The notes under the pieces are model-generated. The model saw only the letters and a program-made list of their open reading frames with translations. It was not told where the DNA came from and ran no database searches. A DNA stretch of 31,588 nt from assembly GCA_023396215.1 (NCBI GenBank), contig JAEWWW010000052.1, positions 1 to 31,588 of the forward strand, in the 5' to 3' direction. A program made the position numbers and the translations under genes. This document shows, one piece after another, positions 21,849 to 29,512 of the stretch; the first letter of the stretch is position 1, and every line of letters starts with the position of its first letter. This stretch comes from Bacillota bacterium (GTDB lineage: Bacteria; Bacillota; Clostridia; Oscillospirales; Ruminococcaceae).

Positions 21849-23198
21849 ATGACCTTCAAACCGGATAAAATCCTCTTAAAAACGCTGCTGACCCTTGCGG
21901 TGCCCATCGCGCTGCAAAATCTGATTGTATACAGCACCAACCTGATGGATACCCTGATGCTGGGGCGGGTGGGCGAGGTGCAGCTATCGGCCGCCGCCAT
22001 GGCCAACCAGCTGTTTTTCGTTATGATGGTGCTGGGCTTTGGCATCGGCTCGGGCTCCAACGTGCTCATCTCGCAATACTGGGGCAAGGGTGACCGCAAG
22101 GCCGCCAAGCAGGTGATGTCGGTGGCGCTGCGCACCGGGCTGCTGGTGTCGCTGGTCTTTATGGCCCTTGCGGTACTGGCTCCGGCGCAGGTGATGCGTA
22201 TTTTTACTCCCGACCCGCTGGCTATATCCGAAGGGGCAAAATACCTGCGGATTATGGGCTGCTCGATGCCCTTTACCATGATGGCAAGCGTTATGATTAT
22301 GACCCTGCGCCCTCTGGGGTCGGTTGGCATTTCCCTCTACTCCTCCAGCGTTTCGCTGGTCGTCAACGTCTTTTTAAACTGGGTGCTTATCTTTGGTAAG
22401 CTGGGCGCTCCCGCGCTGGGGGTAACCGGCGCGGCCATCGCCACCCTCATCGCCCGCGTCATAGAGCTGCTGATTGTGGCGGTCTATCTCTTCCGCTATG
22501 AAGAGAAGCTCACCCTTCGCTTTGACGACCTGAAAACGCAGGATAAGGCTATGGTGAAGGATTTCGTTGCCAACTGCGTCCCTATTATGTTCAACGAGCT
22601 GCTCTGGTCGCTGGGGATGAGCGCCGTCACCGCCATCATCGGCCAGATGAGCACCGGCTTTATGGCGGCCAACGGCATCTACGCCTCGGTGAATCAGATT
22701 ATGATGGTGGCCATCTTTGGGCTGAGCAACTCGGGAGCGGTGCTGGTAGGCAAGGCCATCGGCTCGGGCCAGCGCGAAAAGGTTGGCCCGATTGCCGCAA
22801 TGCTGCTGAGCGGGGCGCTGCTATGGGGCCTGCTGATGGGGACGATGCTCTTCTTTGGGCGCGGCTTTCTGCTGTCGTTTTATACCCTCACCCCCGAAAC
22901 CCACCGGTTGGCCATGGGGGTTATGGCGGTGGGCTCGGTGGTCATCATCTTTCAGTCCCTTGCAAACGCTTCGCTGATAGGGGTGCTGCGGGGCGGCGGC
23001 GACGCCCGGTTTGTGCTGCTGGTGGATACCATCTTCCTCTGGCTGGTCAGCATTCCGCTGGGTGCGCTGGCGGGGTTTTACTTCAAACTTCCCCCGCCGG
23101 TTGTCTACTGCGTCCTCAAGGCGGATGAGCTGCTCAAGGTGCTCTTTTCCATCACCCGCATTCTTCGCGGGCGCTGGGTGCGTGATGTCACACGATAA
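21849..23198 (+). CDS. MATE family efflux transporter
   Basis: A 449-residue, twelve-segment cation-coupled multidrug/metabolite exporter in the inner membrane. The N-terminal LTLAVPIALQNLIVYSTNLMDTLMLGRVGE is the family hallmark, and the second half repeats it (VPIMFNELLWSLGMSAVTAIIGQMS). LRGGGDARFVLLVDT matches the family's last conserved loop. The substrate cannot be told. Its promoter is separate from that of dinB. An AT-rich hairpin overlaps the stop codon (23191-23216). It is followed by an independently promoted sigma-factor gene. Confidence 0.94.
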   Translation: MTFKPDKILLKTLLTLAVPIALQNLIVYSTNLMDTLMLGRVGEVQLSAAAMANQLFFVMMVLGFGIGSGSNVLISQYWGKGDRKAAKQVMSVALRTGLLVSLVFMALAVLAPAQVMRIFTPDPLAISEGAKYLRIMGCSMPFTMMASVMIMTLRPLGSVGISLYSSSVSLVVNVFLNWVLIFGKLGAPALGVTGAAIATLIARVIELLIVAVYLFRYEEKLTLRFDDLKTQDKAMVKDFVANCVPIMFNELLWSLGMSAVTAIIGQMSTGFMAANGIYASVNQIMMVAIFGLSNSGAVLVGKAIGSGQREKVGPIAAMLLSGALLWGLLMGTMLFFGRGFLLSFYTLTPETHRLAMGVMAVGSVVIIFQSLANASLIGVLRGGGDARFVLLVDTIFLWLVSIPLGALAGFYFKLPPPVVYCVLKADELLKVLFSITRILRGRWVRDVTR

Positions 23199-23216
23199 TT
23201 GCCATTAATTATTGTG
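23191..23216 (+). terminator. AT-rich hairpin at the MATE stop codon
   Basis: CACGATAATT and AATTATTGTG pair over 10 bp (one G-U) around GCCATT and include the TAA stop. It could be a weak terminator or an operator for the sigma-factor promoter just downstream. Confidence 0.45.
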
Positions 23217-23242
23217 CTATATGTAAAAATATACAAAAACTG

Positions 23243-23271
23243 TTGACAAAACCGCCATTCTCGTTTACACT
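23243..23271 (+). promoter_or_regulatory. Promoter of the SigH-like sigma factor
   Basis: Consensus TTGACA (23243-23248), 17-base spacer, TACACT (23266-23271), about 62 bases before the start codon. Confidence 0.8.
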
Positions 23272-23332
23272 ATACATCAATGTGAGGGTTTATAAAGGTG
23301 GGTTTTAACAGTACCCTGTGGGAGAGCAAACA

Positions 23333-23911
23333 ATGACAGGTTCTGCTCAGAGATTGACAGATGAAGAACTGGTCAAGCTATCCCGCGAGGGTCAAAATGA
23401 CGCAATGGCTGCGCTGATATCCAGATATCTGCCCCTTGTCAGGCACAAGGCCAGAGGGCTTTACGGCCCGGGGCTGGAGCAGGACGATCTGGTTCAGGAA
23501 GGCCTCATCGGTTTGCTGAAAGCCATCAGGGGCTATGACGCAGGACGTGAGGCGGGCTTTGCGACCTTTGCCACTCTGTGCATTACGGGGCGAATGATGT
23601 CGGCAGTTCGGGCGGCACTTTCACCCAAGCATTCCCCTCTGCGGGATTATATGTCTATTTCGCCGCAGGAAGGCGAAGAAAAATTATTAATACCGGCACA
23701 GGACGACCCTGAATCTTATATAATAGGAAAAGAAGACACCGAAGCCCTGCGCCGCAAAATTGCAACTCTTTTGTCACTTTTTGAACAGGATACACTTAGG
23801 CTTTATTTCCAAGGTCATTCTTACCGGGAAATTTCCAAACTACTACACTCTTCACCTAAAGCTGTGGACAATGCCCTGCAACGAGTAAGACGAAAGCTCA
23901 GGTCGGTTTGA
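23333..23911 (+). CDS. Sigma-70 family factor, SigH-like
   Basis: A 192-residue RNA polymerase sigma factor. Region 2 reads RLTDEELVKLSREGQNDAMAALISRYLPLVRHKARGLYG-PGLEQDDLVQEGLIGLLKAIRGYD, then FATFATLCITGRMMSAVRAA and HSPLRDYMSIS, the order and wording of the SigH/Spo0H group. Region 4 is an HTH (YREISKLLHSSPKAVDNALQRVRRKL). The region 2-4 linker is typical of short sigma factors. I take ATG 23333, just behind GGGAGAG, rather than GTG 23318, which overlaps it. No anti-sigma gene is adjacent. A role in sporulation, competence-like or stationary-phase genes is inferred from family only. A 7-bp hairpin overlaps its stop codon (23901-23917). Confidence 0.88.
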   Translation: MTGSAQRLTDEELVKLSREGQNDAMAALISRYLPLVRHKARGLYGPGLEQDDLVQEGLIGLLKAIRGYDAGREAGFATFATLCITGRMMSAVRAALSPKHSPLRDYMSISPQEGEEKLLIPAQDDPESYIIGKEDTEALRRKIATLLSLFEQDTLRLYFQGHSYREISKLLHSSPKAVDNALQRVRRKLRSV

Positions 23912-24049
23912 CCGACCGCCATTCCCCAGGTATCAACCTCAATACGGAGGTTGTATATATGCCCTATCCCAGTTCAGAGCGTAGTACTCCTTTGGTCTCG
24001 CTTTGGTCGGAGTCGGGTAAAACAAAAAACCATAAGCGAGGTATAAGAG

Positions 24050-24328
24050 ATGTACGAAGACAAAACATTAGCGTGCAAAGAGTGTGGCCAGGATTTTGTA
24101 TTCACCGCCGGTGAGCAGGAGTTCTATGCTGAAAGAGGCTTTGTAAACGAGCCCCAGAGATGCAAAAGCTGCCGCGACGCACGTAAAAACGCTCAGAGAC
24201 CCGAGAGAGAGATGTTCTCGGCCACCTGCGCAGGCTGCGGTGCAGACGCTAAGGTTCCTTTTAGACCCAGAGAGGACCGCCCTGTATATTGCAGCGAATG
24301 CTTTGCAAAAATGAAAGAAGAGCAGTAA
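24050..24328 (+). CDS. Zinc-ribbon protein with four CxxC pairs
   Basis: A 92-residue cytoplasmic protein. Cysteine pairs lie at residues 9/12 (CKEC), 38/41 (CKSC), 60/63 (CAGC) and 81/84 (CSEC), forming two zinc ribbons. The second half, CxxCGADAKVPFRPREDRPVYCSECF, is a common short zinc-ribbon pattern in Clostridia of unknown role, sometimes joined to CxxC-x-zinc-binding domains as here. GAGG lies 8 bases before the ATG. It is followed by a strong terminator, and an ORF (23959-24114) with a better ribosome site overlaps its start out of frame. It could bind nucleic acid; nothing more can be said. Confidence 0.85.
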   Translation: MYEDKTLACKECGQDFVFTAGEQEFYAERGFVNEPQRCKSCRDARKNAQRPEREMFSATCAGCGADAKVPFRPREDRPVYCSECFAKMKEEQ

Positions 24329-24352
24329 GCCTAATTTTAGGCTCAAGCAGAG

Positions 24353-24385
24353 TTGGGGAGCGCCGTCAGGCCCTCCCCAATTTTT
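24353..24385 (+). terminator. Intrinsic terminator after the zinc-ribbon gene
   Basis: TTGGGGAG (24353-24360) pairs with CTCCCCAA (24373-24380), followed by TTTTT. A smaller GCCTA/TAGGC hairpin lies just before it. Confidence 0.9.
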
Positions 24386-24414
24386 AATGCCCCGAAAGCT
24401 GCCCGCACCCCTTG

Positions 24415-24528
24415 CGCCGAACGGTTGTAGGGGCGGTCTTTGGCCGCCCGTGCCCCGTCCTCAGGACATCTGCTCTCACTGACGGGGCGACGCCTCCTGC
24501 CGGGGGTTTGCTGTCGCCGTCGGCCCGC
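24415..24528 (+). repeat. Palindromic repeat, copy A (modules Y then X)
   Basis: Module Y (24415-24454; CGCCGAACGG, then GGGGCGGTC-TTT-GGCCGCCC) matches 29300-29339 at 38 of 40 bases and 27071-27110 at 34 of 40. Module X (24494-24528; CCGGGGGTTTGCTGTCGCC, then GTCGGCCCGC) matches the X module at 26978. The order is Y-X here and X-Y in copy B. Confidence 0.8.
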
Positions 24529-24633
24529 AGGCCACTCCACCATAAGAAAGGCCGCTCCAAGGGCAATAGGCAATGGACAAATGCCGCTGCCCTGCGAGCC
24601 ACCCTGTTTTTCTTGCGCAAACAGGAGCCAAAG

Positions 24634-24664
24634 GGTATAATAACCCTAAAACAGTTATTATACC
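24634..24664. promoter_or_regulatory. Inverted repeat with a -10 box on each strand
   Basis: GGTATAATAAC (24634-24644) and GTTATTATACC (24654-24664) are perfect complements 9 bases apart, each containing TATAAT. It could be an operator or a pair of opposed promoters. Confidence 0.45.
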
Positions 24665-24731
24665 GATATTTTGATGCCCGCCATAGATTGACGGCGAATG
24701 ATACCATGCCGCTGTGCGGACTACGCGGACA

Positions 24732-24740
24732 TGGTATAAT
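24732..24740 (+). promoter_or_regulatory. Extended -10 upstream of the DUF1858-trmK-nif3 genes
   Basis: TGGTATAAT, an extended -10 consensus without a clear -35, about 95 bases before the DUF1858 start. ATACCATG (24701-24708) and CATGGTAT (24730-24737) form an inverted repeat around it. Confidence 0.55.
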
Positions 24741-24829
24741 ATTAACAAAATGACCCGCAGGCCGCCAAAGCGGGGGGCCTGTAGCCAAAGCCGCGCAAAC
24801 GGCCCATATTATCACAAGGGGGAAGAGCC

Positions 24830-25045
24830 ATGTCAGGCAAGGTGGAAAGAAACAGCGTAATAGGGGATGTGCTGGACAGCTACCCCGACGCCGCCCATTT
24901 TTTTACCGAGATGGGGATGCAGTGTCTGGGTTGCCCCGCCGCCCGGGGTGAGACGGTGGAGGAAGCCTGCGAGGTACACCGGGTGGACTGCACCGAGCTG
25001 CTTGCCCGCATCAACCGCTTTATCCAGCAGGAGCAAACGATATAG
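24830..25045 (+). CDS. DUF1858 domain protein
   Basis: A 71-residue single-domain protein: VIGDVLDSYPDAAHFFTEMGMQCLGCPAARGETVEEACEVHRVD is the DUF1858 pattern, with the Cys32-x-x-Cys35 motif. Family members are small helical proteins thought to be redox or metal related, also found fused to hybrid-cluster or thioredoxin-like proteins; the biochemical role is unsettled. GGGGGAAG precedes the ATG. Its stop codon abuts the trmK start (TAGATG), so the two are coupled. Confidence 0.88.
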   Translation: MSGKVERNSVIGDVLDSYPDAAHFFTEMGMQCLGCPAARGETVEEACEVHRVDCTELLARINRFIQQEQTI

Positions 25046-25747
25046 ATGAAAGAACTGAGCACCCAACATCCCCCGGCGCTCGACCGGCGTCTGGATCTCA
25101 TCGCCCGGCTGGTGCCGCCGGGGGCAACCCTTGCCGATATCGGCACCGACCACGGACGCCTCATTGCCCACCTTGCGGCAACGGGGCAGATTTCTCATGG
25201 CTGGGCCTGCGACATCAACCAAAAGCCGCTGGAGAAGGCCCGCAGGCTGGTGGCCGAGCTGGGGCTGGAGGATAAGGTCACCGCGCTTTGCTGCGACGGC
25301 CTGACCGGCATCACCCCCCAGATGGCCAGCCATATCGTTATTGCCGGCATGGGGGGCGAGCTGATTGCCCGCATCATTGCCGACTGGCCCCATCGCTGGC
25401 ACCCCGGCGTGCGCTATCTGCTTTCGCCCATGACCCGCCCCGAAGCGCTGCGCGGATTCCTTTATGCCGAGGGCTACACCATCGAGCAGGAGCAGTGCGC
25501 GCGGGAAGGACGCTTTGTCTATTCGGTGATGTCGGTGGCTTACAGCGGCCGGATGGTGCGGCCCGACGACCTGCAGCTTTATACCGGGGCCATCCGCTGC
25601 ATGAAGGATCCCGACAACCGCCTGTATATCCAAACCCTGATACGGCGGCTGCAAACCAAAGCGGCGGGGGTCGCAAGCGCAGGGCAGGATGCCGGGCGCT
25701 GGCACTGCCTTTTATCCAATCTGGAAGCGCTGCTGACAAAGCGTTGA
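25046..25747 (+). CDS. trmK: tRNA (adenine(22)-N1)-methyltransferase
   Basis: TrmK methylates N1 of A22 in tRNA. The 233 residues start LDRRLDLIARLVPPGATLADIGTDHGRLI, with the SAM motif I DIGTDHG at residues 31-37; Asp56 in ACDINQKPLEKAR is motif II, and VIAGMGGELIARII matches the family's NMGG-type catalytic loop. The C-terminal coiled region is shortened and ends in LLSNLEALL. It starts directly after the DUF1858 stop and lies 74 bases before the Nif3-family gene, the trmK-yqfO order known from Bacillus. Family and context agree, so confidence is high. Confidence 0.94.
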   Translation: MKELSTQHPPALDRRLDLIARLVPPGATLADIGTDHGRLIAHLAATGQISHGWACDINQKPLEKARRLVAELGLEDKVTALCCDGLTGITPQMASHIVIAGMGGELIARIIADWPHRWHPGVRYLLSPMTRPEALRGFLYAEGYTIEQEQCAREGRFVYSVMSVAYSGRMVRPDDLQLYTGAIRCMKDPDNRLYIQTLIRRLQTKAAGVASAGQDAGRWHCLLSNLEALLTKR

Positions 25748-25821
25748 TGTTTTCGCCCTGTTGTTTTGAATCATAATAGAAGTAACTGTTTAAGATAGAG
25801 GATATACTGGAGGATGTTTGC

Positions 25822-26910
25822 ATGACCACCGTCAAAGAGATTTACAACGCCATCGATGGCTTTGCCCCCTTTAAGAGGGCGGAAAGCTGGGATAACGTGG
25901 GGCTGCTGGTGGGCGACCCGGCGGCGGAGGTTGGCGGTGTTTTGCTGTCGCTGGATATGACCTCCGATACGCTGGAGGAAGCCCACGCGCTGGGCTGCAA
26001 CCTGATTGTGACCCACCACCCGGTCATCTTTGAGCCGCTTAAGGCGCTGACTGCAAGCAGCCTCATCTACCGGGCGGCGCGCCGGGGAATTTCGGTCATC
26101 TGCGCCCACACCAATCTGGATGTGGCGGGCTACGGGGTCAACTTCGCGCTGGCCGATGTGCTGGGCCTGAGCCTGACCGCCCCGCTGGATGTTACCGCCG
26201 AGGAACCGTATAACAAGATTATCGTGTTTGTGCCGCCGCAGGCGTCCGAGGCCGTTTATGAGGCGATGACGGCGGCGGGTGCCGGCAGCCTTGGCCGTTA
26301 TGGGGGCTGCGCGTTTTTATCCAGGGGCGAGGGCCGCTTTCTGCCGCTGGAGGGCGCCAACCCCGCGCAGGGCCGGGTCGGCGTGCCGGAGCAAACCGAG
26401 GAGCTGCGGCTCGAGGTGATTGCCCCGGAGGGGGCCACCGCAGCGGTGGTATCCGCCATGCTGGCCGCCCACCCCTATGAAACCCCCGCCTACGATGTGT
26501 TTGAAAACAAGGCCCTTGCCCGCCGGGTCGGGTTGGGTCTGGTGGGCAGCCTGCCCGAAAAAATGACCCCCGACCAGCTGGCCTTCTGGGTGCAGAAGCG
26601 TCTGGGGGCCAAGGGCCTGCGCTACTATGCGGCCAAAGGCCCGGTGGAGCGGGTGGCGGTCTGCGGCGGCTCGGGCGGCAGCCTGCTGGCCAAAGCAATT
26701 GCCAAGGGGGCGCAGGCCCTTGTCACCGGTGATGTGAAGCATAACGTGTTTTTAGAGGCCAAGCAGTTGGGGGTCACTCTCATCGACGCGGGCCACTTTG
26801 CTACCGAGAATGTGGTGCTGCCGCTGCTGGCCAGCCAGCTGGAGGCCGCCCGCCCCGGCCTGCCGGTGCGCATCGCCCGCAGCAGCGTGGATGTTTTAAG
26901 CTATTTATAA
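25822..26910 (+). CDS. Nif3-like dinuclear metal-centre protein (YqfO family)
   Basis: A 362-residue Nif3/YqfO protein, often annotated GTP cyclohydrolase I type 2 homologue, whose real substrate is unsettled. Metal ligands are visible: VTHHPVIF (His65, His66), CAHTNLD (His96, Asp100) and the C-terminal AGHFATEN (His and Glu). The middle (about residues 130-235) is the inserted CutA/PII-like domain of the longer bacterial form (KIIVFVPPQASEAVYEAM, LRLEVIAPEG, HPYETPAYDVF). The GGAGG before the ATG is good. It stands downstream of trmK, as in many Firmicutes. Confidence 0.93.
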   Translation: MTTVKEIYNAIDGFAPFKRAESWDNVGLLVGDPAAEVGGVLLSLDMTSDTLEEAHALGCNLIVTHHPVIFEPLKALTASSLIYRAARRGISVICAHTNLDVAGYGVNFALADVLGLSLTAPLDVTAEEPYNKIIVFVPPQASEAVYEAMTAAGAGSLGRYGGCAFLSRGEGRFLPLEGANPAQGRVGVPEQTEELRLEVIAPEGATAAVVSAMLAAHPYETPAYDVFENKALARRVGLGLVGSLPEKMTPDQLAFWVQKRLGAKGLRYYAAKGPVERVAVCGGSGGSLLAKAIAKGAQALVTGDVKHNVFLEAKQLGVTLIDAGHFATENVVLPLLASQLEAARPGLPVRIARSSVDVLSYL

Positions 26911-26977
26911 GGCTTGCCGCTTCTTGCCTGTGCCAAAGGTGCAGAGGAAGCCATCCGAAATATCGCAGGGGCCGATG

Positions 26978-27130
26978 CCCCCTGTCGGGGGTTCGCTATC
27001 GCCGTCGGCCCGCGCCCCCGCCACCCTTCGCACCCCATGCTGGCGACCACAGGTCGCCCCTACACCCTCACGCCGAACGGCCGCAGGGGCGGTCTTTGAC
27101 CGTCCGCGCCTCCGGCATCGATACCGTAAA
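26978..27130 (+). repeat. Palindromic repeat, copy B (modules X then Y)
   Basis: Module X occupies about 26978-27015 (CCCCCTGTCGGGGGTTCGCT, then ATCGCCGTCGGCCCGC). GGCGACCACAG (27042-27052) begins a block shared with copy C, which leads through CGCCCCTACA into module Y (27071-27110) and on to GGCATCGATACC and AAAAA. It fills most of the 284 bases between the Nif3-family gene and rqcH. Confidence 0.8.
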
Positions 27131-27194
27131 AACATCCCAGGGCGTATATCATCCGCCCGCAAACCCCTGATAGCTAGAAAGGCAGGTGAGCCGG

Positions 27195-28994
27195 ATGGCT
27201 CTTGACGGGGGCTTTTTAAGCCTGATAAAAAAGGAGATCGAGTCGGTTTCTATCGGCTCCAGAATTGATAAAATCAGCCAGCCGGGCAGAGAAACCCTCG
27301 TGCTTTCGCTGCGCCGCCGGGGCGGCACCGATAAGCTGCTGATTACGGCGGGGGCAGCCAGCCCCCGCATCCACTATACCGCCCATCCGCCCGAAAACCC
27401 CAAGTCCGCCCCCATGTTCTGCATGCTGCTGCGCAAGCATCTGGGCTCCGGCCGTTTGCTGGAGGTGCAGCAGATAAGGCTCGACCGCATCCTGCACCTG
27501 AAGTTTGAAACGGTCAACGAGCTGGGGGATACGGTAGTGCTGACGCTGGCGGTGGAGATTATGGGCCGCCACAGCAACATCCTGCTGGTTGGGGCCGACG
27601 GCCGCATTATCGACGCCATTAAGCGCATCGACCACGAGATGTCGGGGGTGCGCCCCATCCTGCCGGGCATGGTCTACACCCTGCCCCCGCCGCAGGATAA
27701 GCTCAACCTGCTGACCGCGCCCGCCGGGGCGCTGAGCGAGCGGCTGCGGCAGGGGCGCGATATCCCCCTTGCCAAGGCGATACTGGAGGCGGCCGAGGGG
27801 CTTTCGCCCATCGTCTGCCGCGAGCTTGCCTATCTCGCCACCCGTGGGGCCGAGGTCACGGTGAGCCAACTGCGGCAGGAGCATTTCGACCGGCTGGAGG
27901 AGCAGGTCGCCGCGCTGAAAGCCGTCCTCGCCGGCAACCGCCCCACCCCCTTACGGGGGTCCGCTATCGCTGGCGGCTGCGCCGCCCCCACCGCGCTGGT
28001 GGAGCAGGGGGGCAAGCCGCTGGATTTCGCCTTCATCCCCATCCTGCAATACGGCGCGGCGGCCACCGCCCGCAGCTATGAAAGCTGCAGCGCCCTGCTG
28101 GATGTGTTTTACGAGGAAAAAGACCGGGTGGAGCGCACCCGCCAGCACTCGGGCGACCTGCTCAAGCTGCTGGCCAATACCTCCGACCGCATCGCCCGCC
28201 GTCTGCAAACCCAGCGGCAGGAGCTGAGCGAAAGCGTCGACCGTGAGCGGCTGCGCCGCTTTGGCGACCTGATAAACGCCAACCTGCACGCCCTTCAGCG
28301 AGGCGACAACCGCGCGCTGGTGCAGGATTTTTACAGCGAAACCGCCGAGATGGTGGAAATCCCGCTGGATATCATGCTGACCCCCGCCCAGAACGCCCAG
28401 AAGTACTATGCCGAATACCGCAAGGCGGCCACCGCCGAAAAAAAGCTGGTCGAGCTGATTGCGCAGGGCGAAGCCGAGCTGGAGTATATCGACTCGGTCT
28501 TTGACGCCCTCACCCGCGCCTCCACCGAGGCCGAGCTTTCGGCCATCCGGGCCGAGCTGGCGGCGCAGGGCTACACCCGCGCCCAGCGGGGGAGCAAGGC
28601 CAAAAAGGAGGAACGGCTGCCGCCGCTGCGCTACCGCTCCACCGACGGCTTTTTAATCCTCTGTGGGCGCAACAACCTGCAAAACGACCTGCTGACCCAC
28701 AAGGAAAGCCGCAATTACGACCTGTGGTTCCACACCCAGAAGATACCCGGCTCCCACACCGTCCTGCTCACCGAGGGCAAAGAGCCGCCCAATGCCACGC
28801 TGGAGCAGGCGGCTGCCATCGCGGCCTACAACAGCCGCGCCCGCCAGTCGGCCAAGGTGCCGGTGGATTACACCCAGATTAAAAACGTTAAGAAGCCCCC
28901 CGGCGCAAAGCCCGGAATGGCGATTTACGAAAGCTTCAGAACAGCCATCATCACCCCCGATGAGAAACTGGTGCGTTCGCTGGAGGAAAGATAA
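27195..28994 (+). CDS. rqcH: Rqc2/RqcH-type ribosome quality control factor (NFACT family, formerly fibronectin-binding protein)
   Basis: RqcH binds stalled 50S-peptidyl-tRNA and recruits tRNA-Ala to add alanine tails that mark the peptide for destruction. ATG 27195 gives 599 residues and the usual MALDGGFL start; GTG 27186 overlaps the AAGGCAGG site. NFACT-N carries RLDRIL with Asp97-Arg98, the pair required in Bacillus RqcH. The HhH and coiled-coil parts follow, then NFACT-R (about residues 478-590; GFLILCGRNNLQND, DLWFHTQKIPGSHTVL). Residues about 251-266 (TPLRGSAIAGGCAAPT) look inserted between LAGNRP and ALVEQGGKPLDF, and are encoded by DNA resembling intergenic repeat module X. It is followed by a 10-bp hairpin. 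Confidence 0.94.
   Translation: MALDGGFLSLIKKEIESVSIGSRIDKISQPGRETLVLSLRRRGGTDKLLITAGAASPRIHYTAHPPENPKSAPMFCMLLRKHLGSGRLLEVQQIRLDRILHLKFETVNELGDTVVLTLAVEIMGRHSNILLVGADGRIIDAIKRIDHEMSGVRPILPGMVYTLPPPQDKLNLLTAPAGALSERLRQGRDIPLAKAILEAAEGLSPIVCRELAYLATRGAEVTVSQLRQEHFDRLEEQVAALKAVLAGNRPTPLRGSAIAGGCAAPTALVEQGGKPLDFAFIPILQYGAAATARSYESCSALLDVFYEEKDRVERTRQHSGDLLKLLANTSDRIARRLQTQRQELSESVDRERLRRFGDLINANLHALQRGDNRALVQDFYSETAEMVEIPLDIMLTPAQNAQKYYAEYRKAATAEKKLVELIAQGEAELEYIDSVFDALTRASTEAELSAIRAELAAQGYTRAQRGSKAKKEERLPPLRYRSTDGFLILCGRNNLQNDLLTHKESRNYDLWFHTQKIPGSHTVLLTEGKEPPNATLEQAAAIAAYNSRARQSAKVPVDYTQIKNVKKPPGAKPGMAIYESFRTAIITPDEKLVRSLEER
27944..27989 (+). repeat. Repeat module X inside rqcH, in frame
   Basis: Starting at 27946, 27 of 32 bases match module X of copy B (CCCCC, T, CGGGGGT, CGCTATCGC and CGGC are shared). 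The reading frame is kept and adds about 14-16 Gly/Ala/Pro residues to RqcH. The similar module in copy A matches at 24 of 32. Confidence 0.65.
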
Positions 28995-29001
28995 CAACAC
29001 G

Positions 29002-29037
29002 GCCAACCGGCGCAGCTTTACCGTTGTGCCGGTTGGC
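29002..29037 (+). terminator. Hairpin after rqcH
   Basis: GCCAACCGGC (29002-29011) pairs perfectly with GCCGGTTGGC (29028-29037) around 16 bases; no T run follows. It starts 8 bases past the rqcH stop. Confidence 0.6.
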
Positions 29038-29269
29038 TGTATCCGGTTTAGCTGTTAAATTTAAGATTGATGTTACCCACGGGTTGCGGGCCGATGCCAC
29101 TTTGTGTCTACAAAGGTAAGGGACAGCTATAAGCCACCCGCTTCGTACACGCAGCAAAATCCGCAGGCAGACGATATCCCATTCCCCTCCTCGGAGGGGT
29201 GGTGCCCGCTGGCGCCGGGGTGGTCCCAATACCTCCATCGTCTCGCAGGCCCACAGCGCAGATGTTGCG

Positions 29270-29360
29270 GGCGACCACAGATCGCCCCTACATCCCTCAC
29301 GCCGAACGGTTGTAGGGGCGGTCTTTGACCGCCCGCGCCCTTGGCATCCATACCACAAAA
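29270..29360 (+). repeat. Palindromic repeat, copy C
   Basis: GGCGACCACAG (29270-29280), CGCCCCTACA, module Y (29300-29339) and GGCATCCATACC-ACAAAAA follow in the same order as copy B. Inside Y, GGGCGGTC-TTT-GACCGCCC is an 8-bp perfect hairpin, and CGCCCCTACA before it pairs with TGTAGGGGCG within it, so two alternative folds are possible. Confidence 0.8.
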
Positions 29361-29512
29361 ATGCCGTAGGGGTGCCTCCCATATCACTCCTGCGGATTGA
29401 TACAAACAACCTTTGACAATCGCTTATCCGACAACCCCTTGCAAAATAAAACGCAACCGAACCAAACTTTTGTCGTCTGTATGGGTAAGCGACAAAAAAG
29501 GAGGGCAGTGCA

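Larger units (their letters stand above)
24386..24829. other. Gene-free stretch with repeat copy and paired -10 boxes
   Basis: This 444-base stretch opens with a Y-then-X repeat copy (24415-24528). An 11-bp perfect inverted repeat follows at 24634-24664. An extended -10 promoter near 24735 probably serves the downstream DUF1858-trmK-nif3 genes. Several ORFs cross it, but they come from the repeat DNA and I do not credit them. Confidence 0.6.
28995..29512. other. 518-base gene-free stretch between rqcH and the ECF sigma factor
   Basis: It begins with the rqcH terminator hairpin (29002-29037) and is mostly repeat copy C (about 29190-29390). The last 110 bases before the sigma factor hold a TTGACA (29413-29418) without a partnered -10, and may contain a sigma-specific promoter I cannot recognise. 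A minus-strand ORF crossing the repeat looks spurious. Confidence 0.6.

Noticed and set aside
24384..24815. ORFs on both strands over the gap before the DUF1858 gene
   Set aside because: They cross repeat copy A and have no ribosome sites; the shared peptides come from the repeat.
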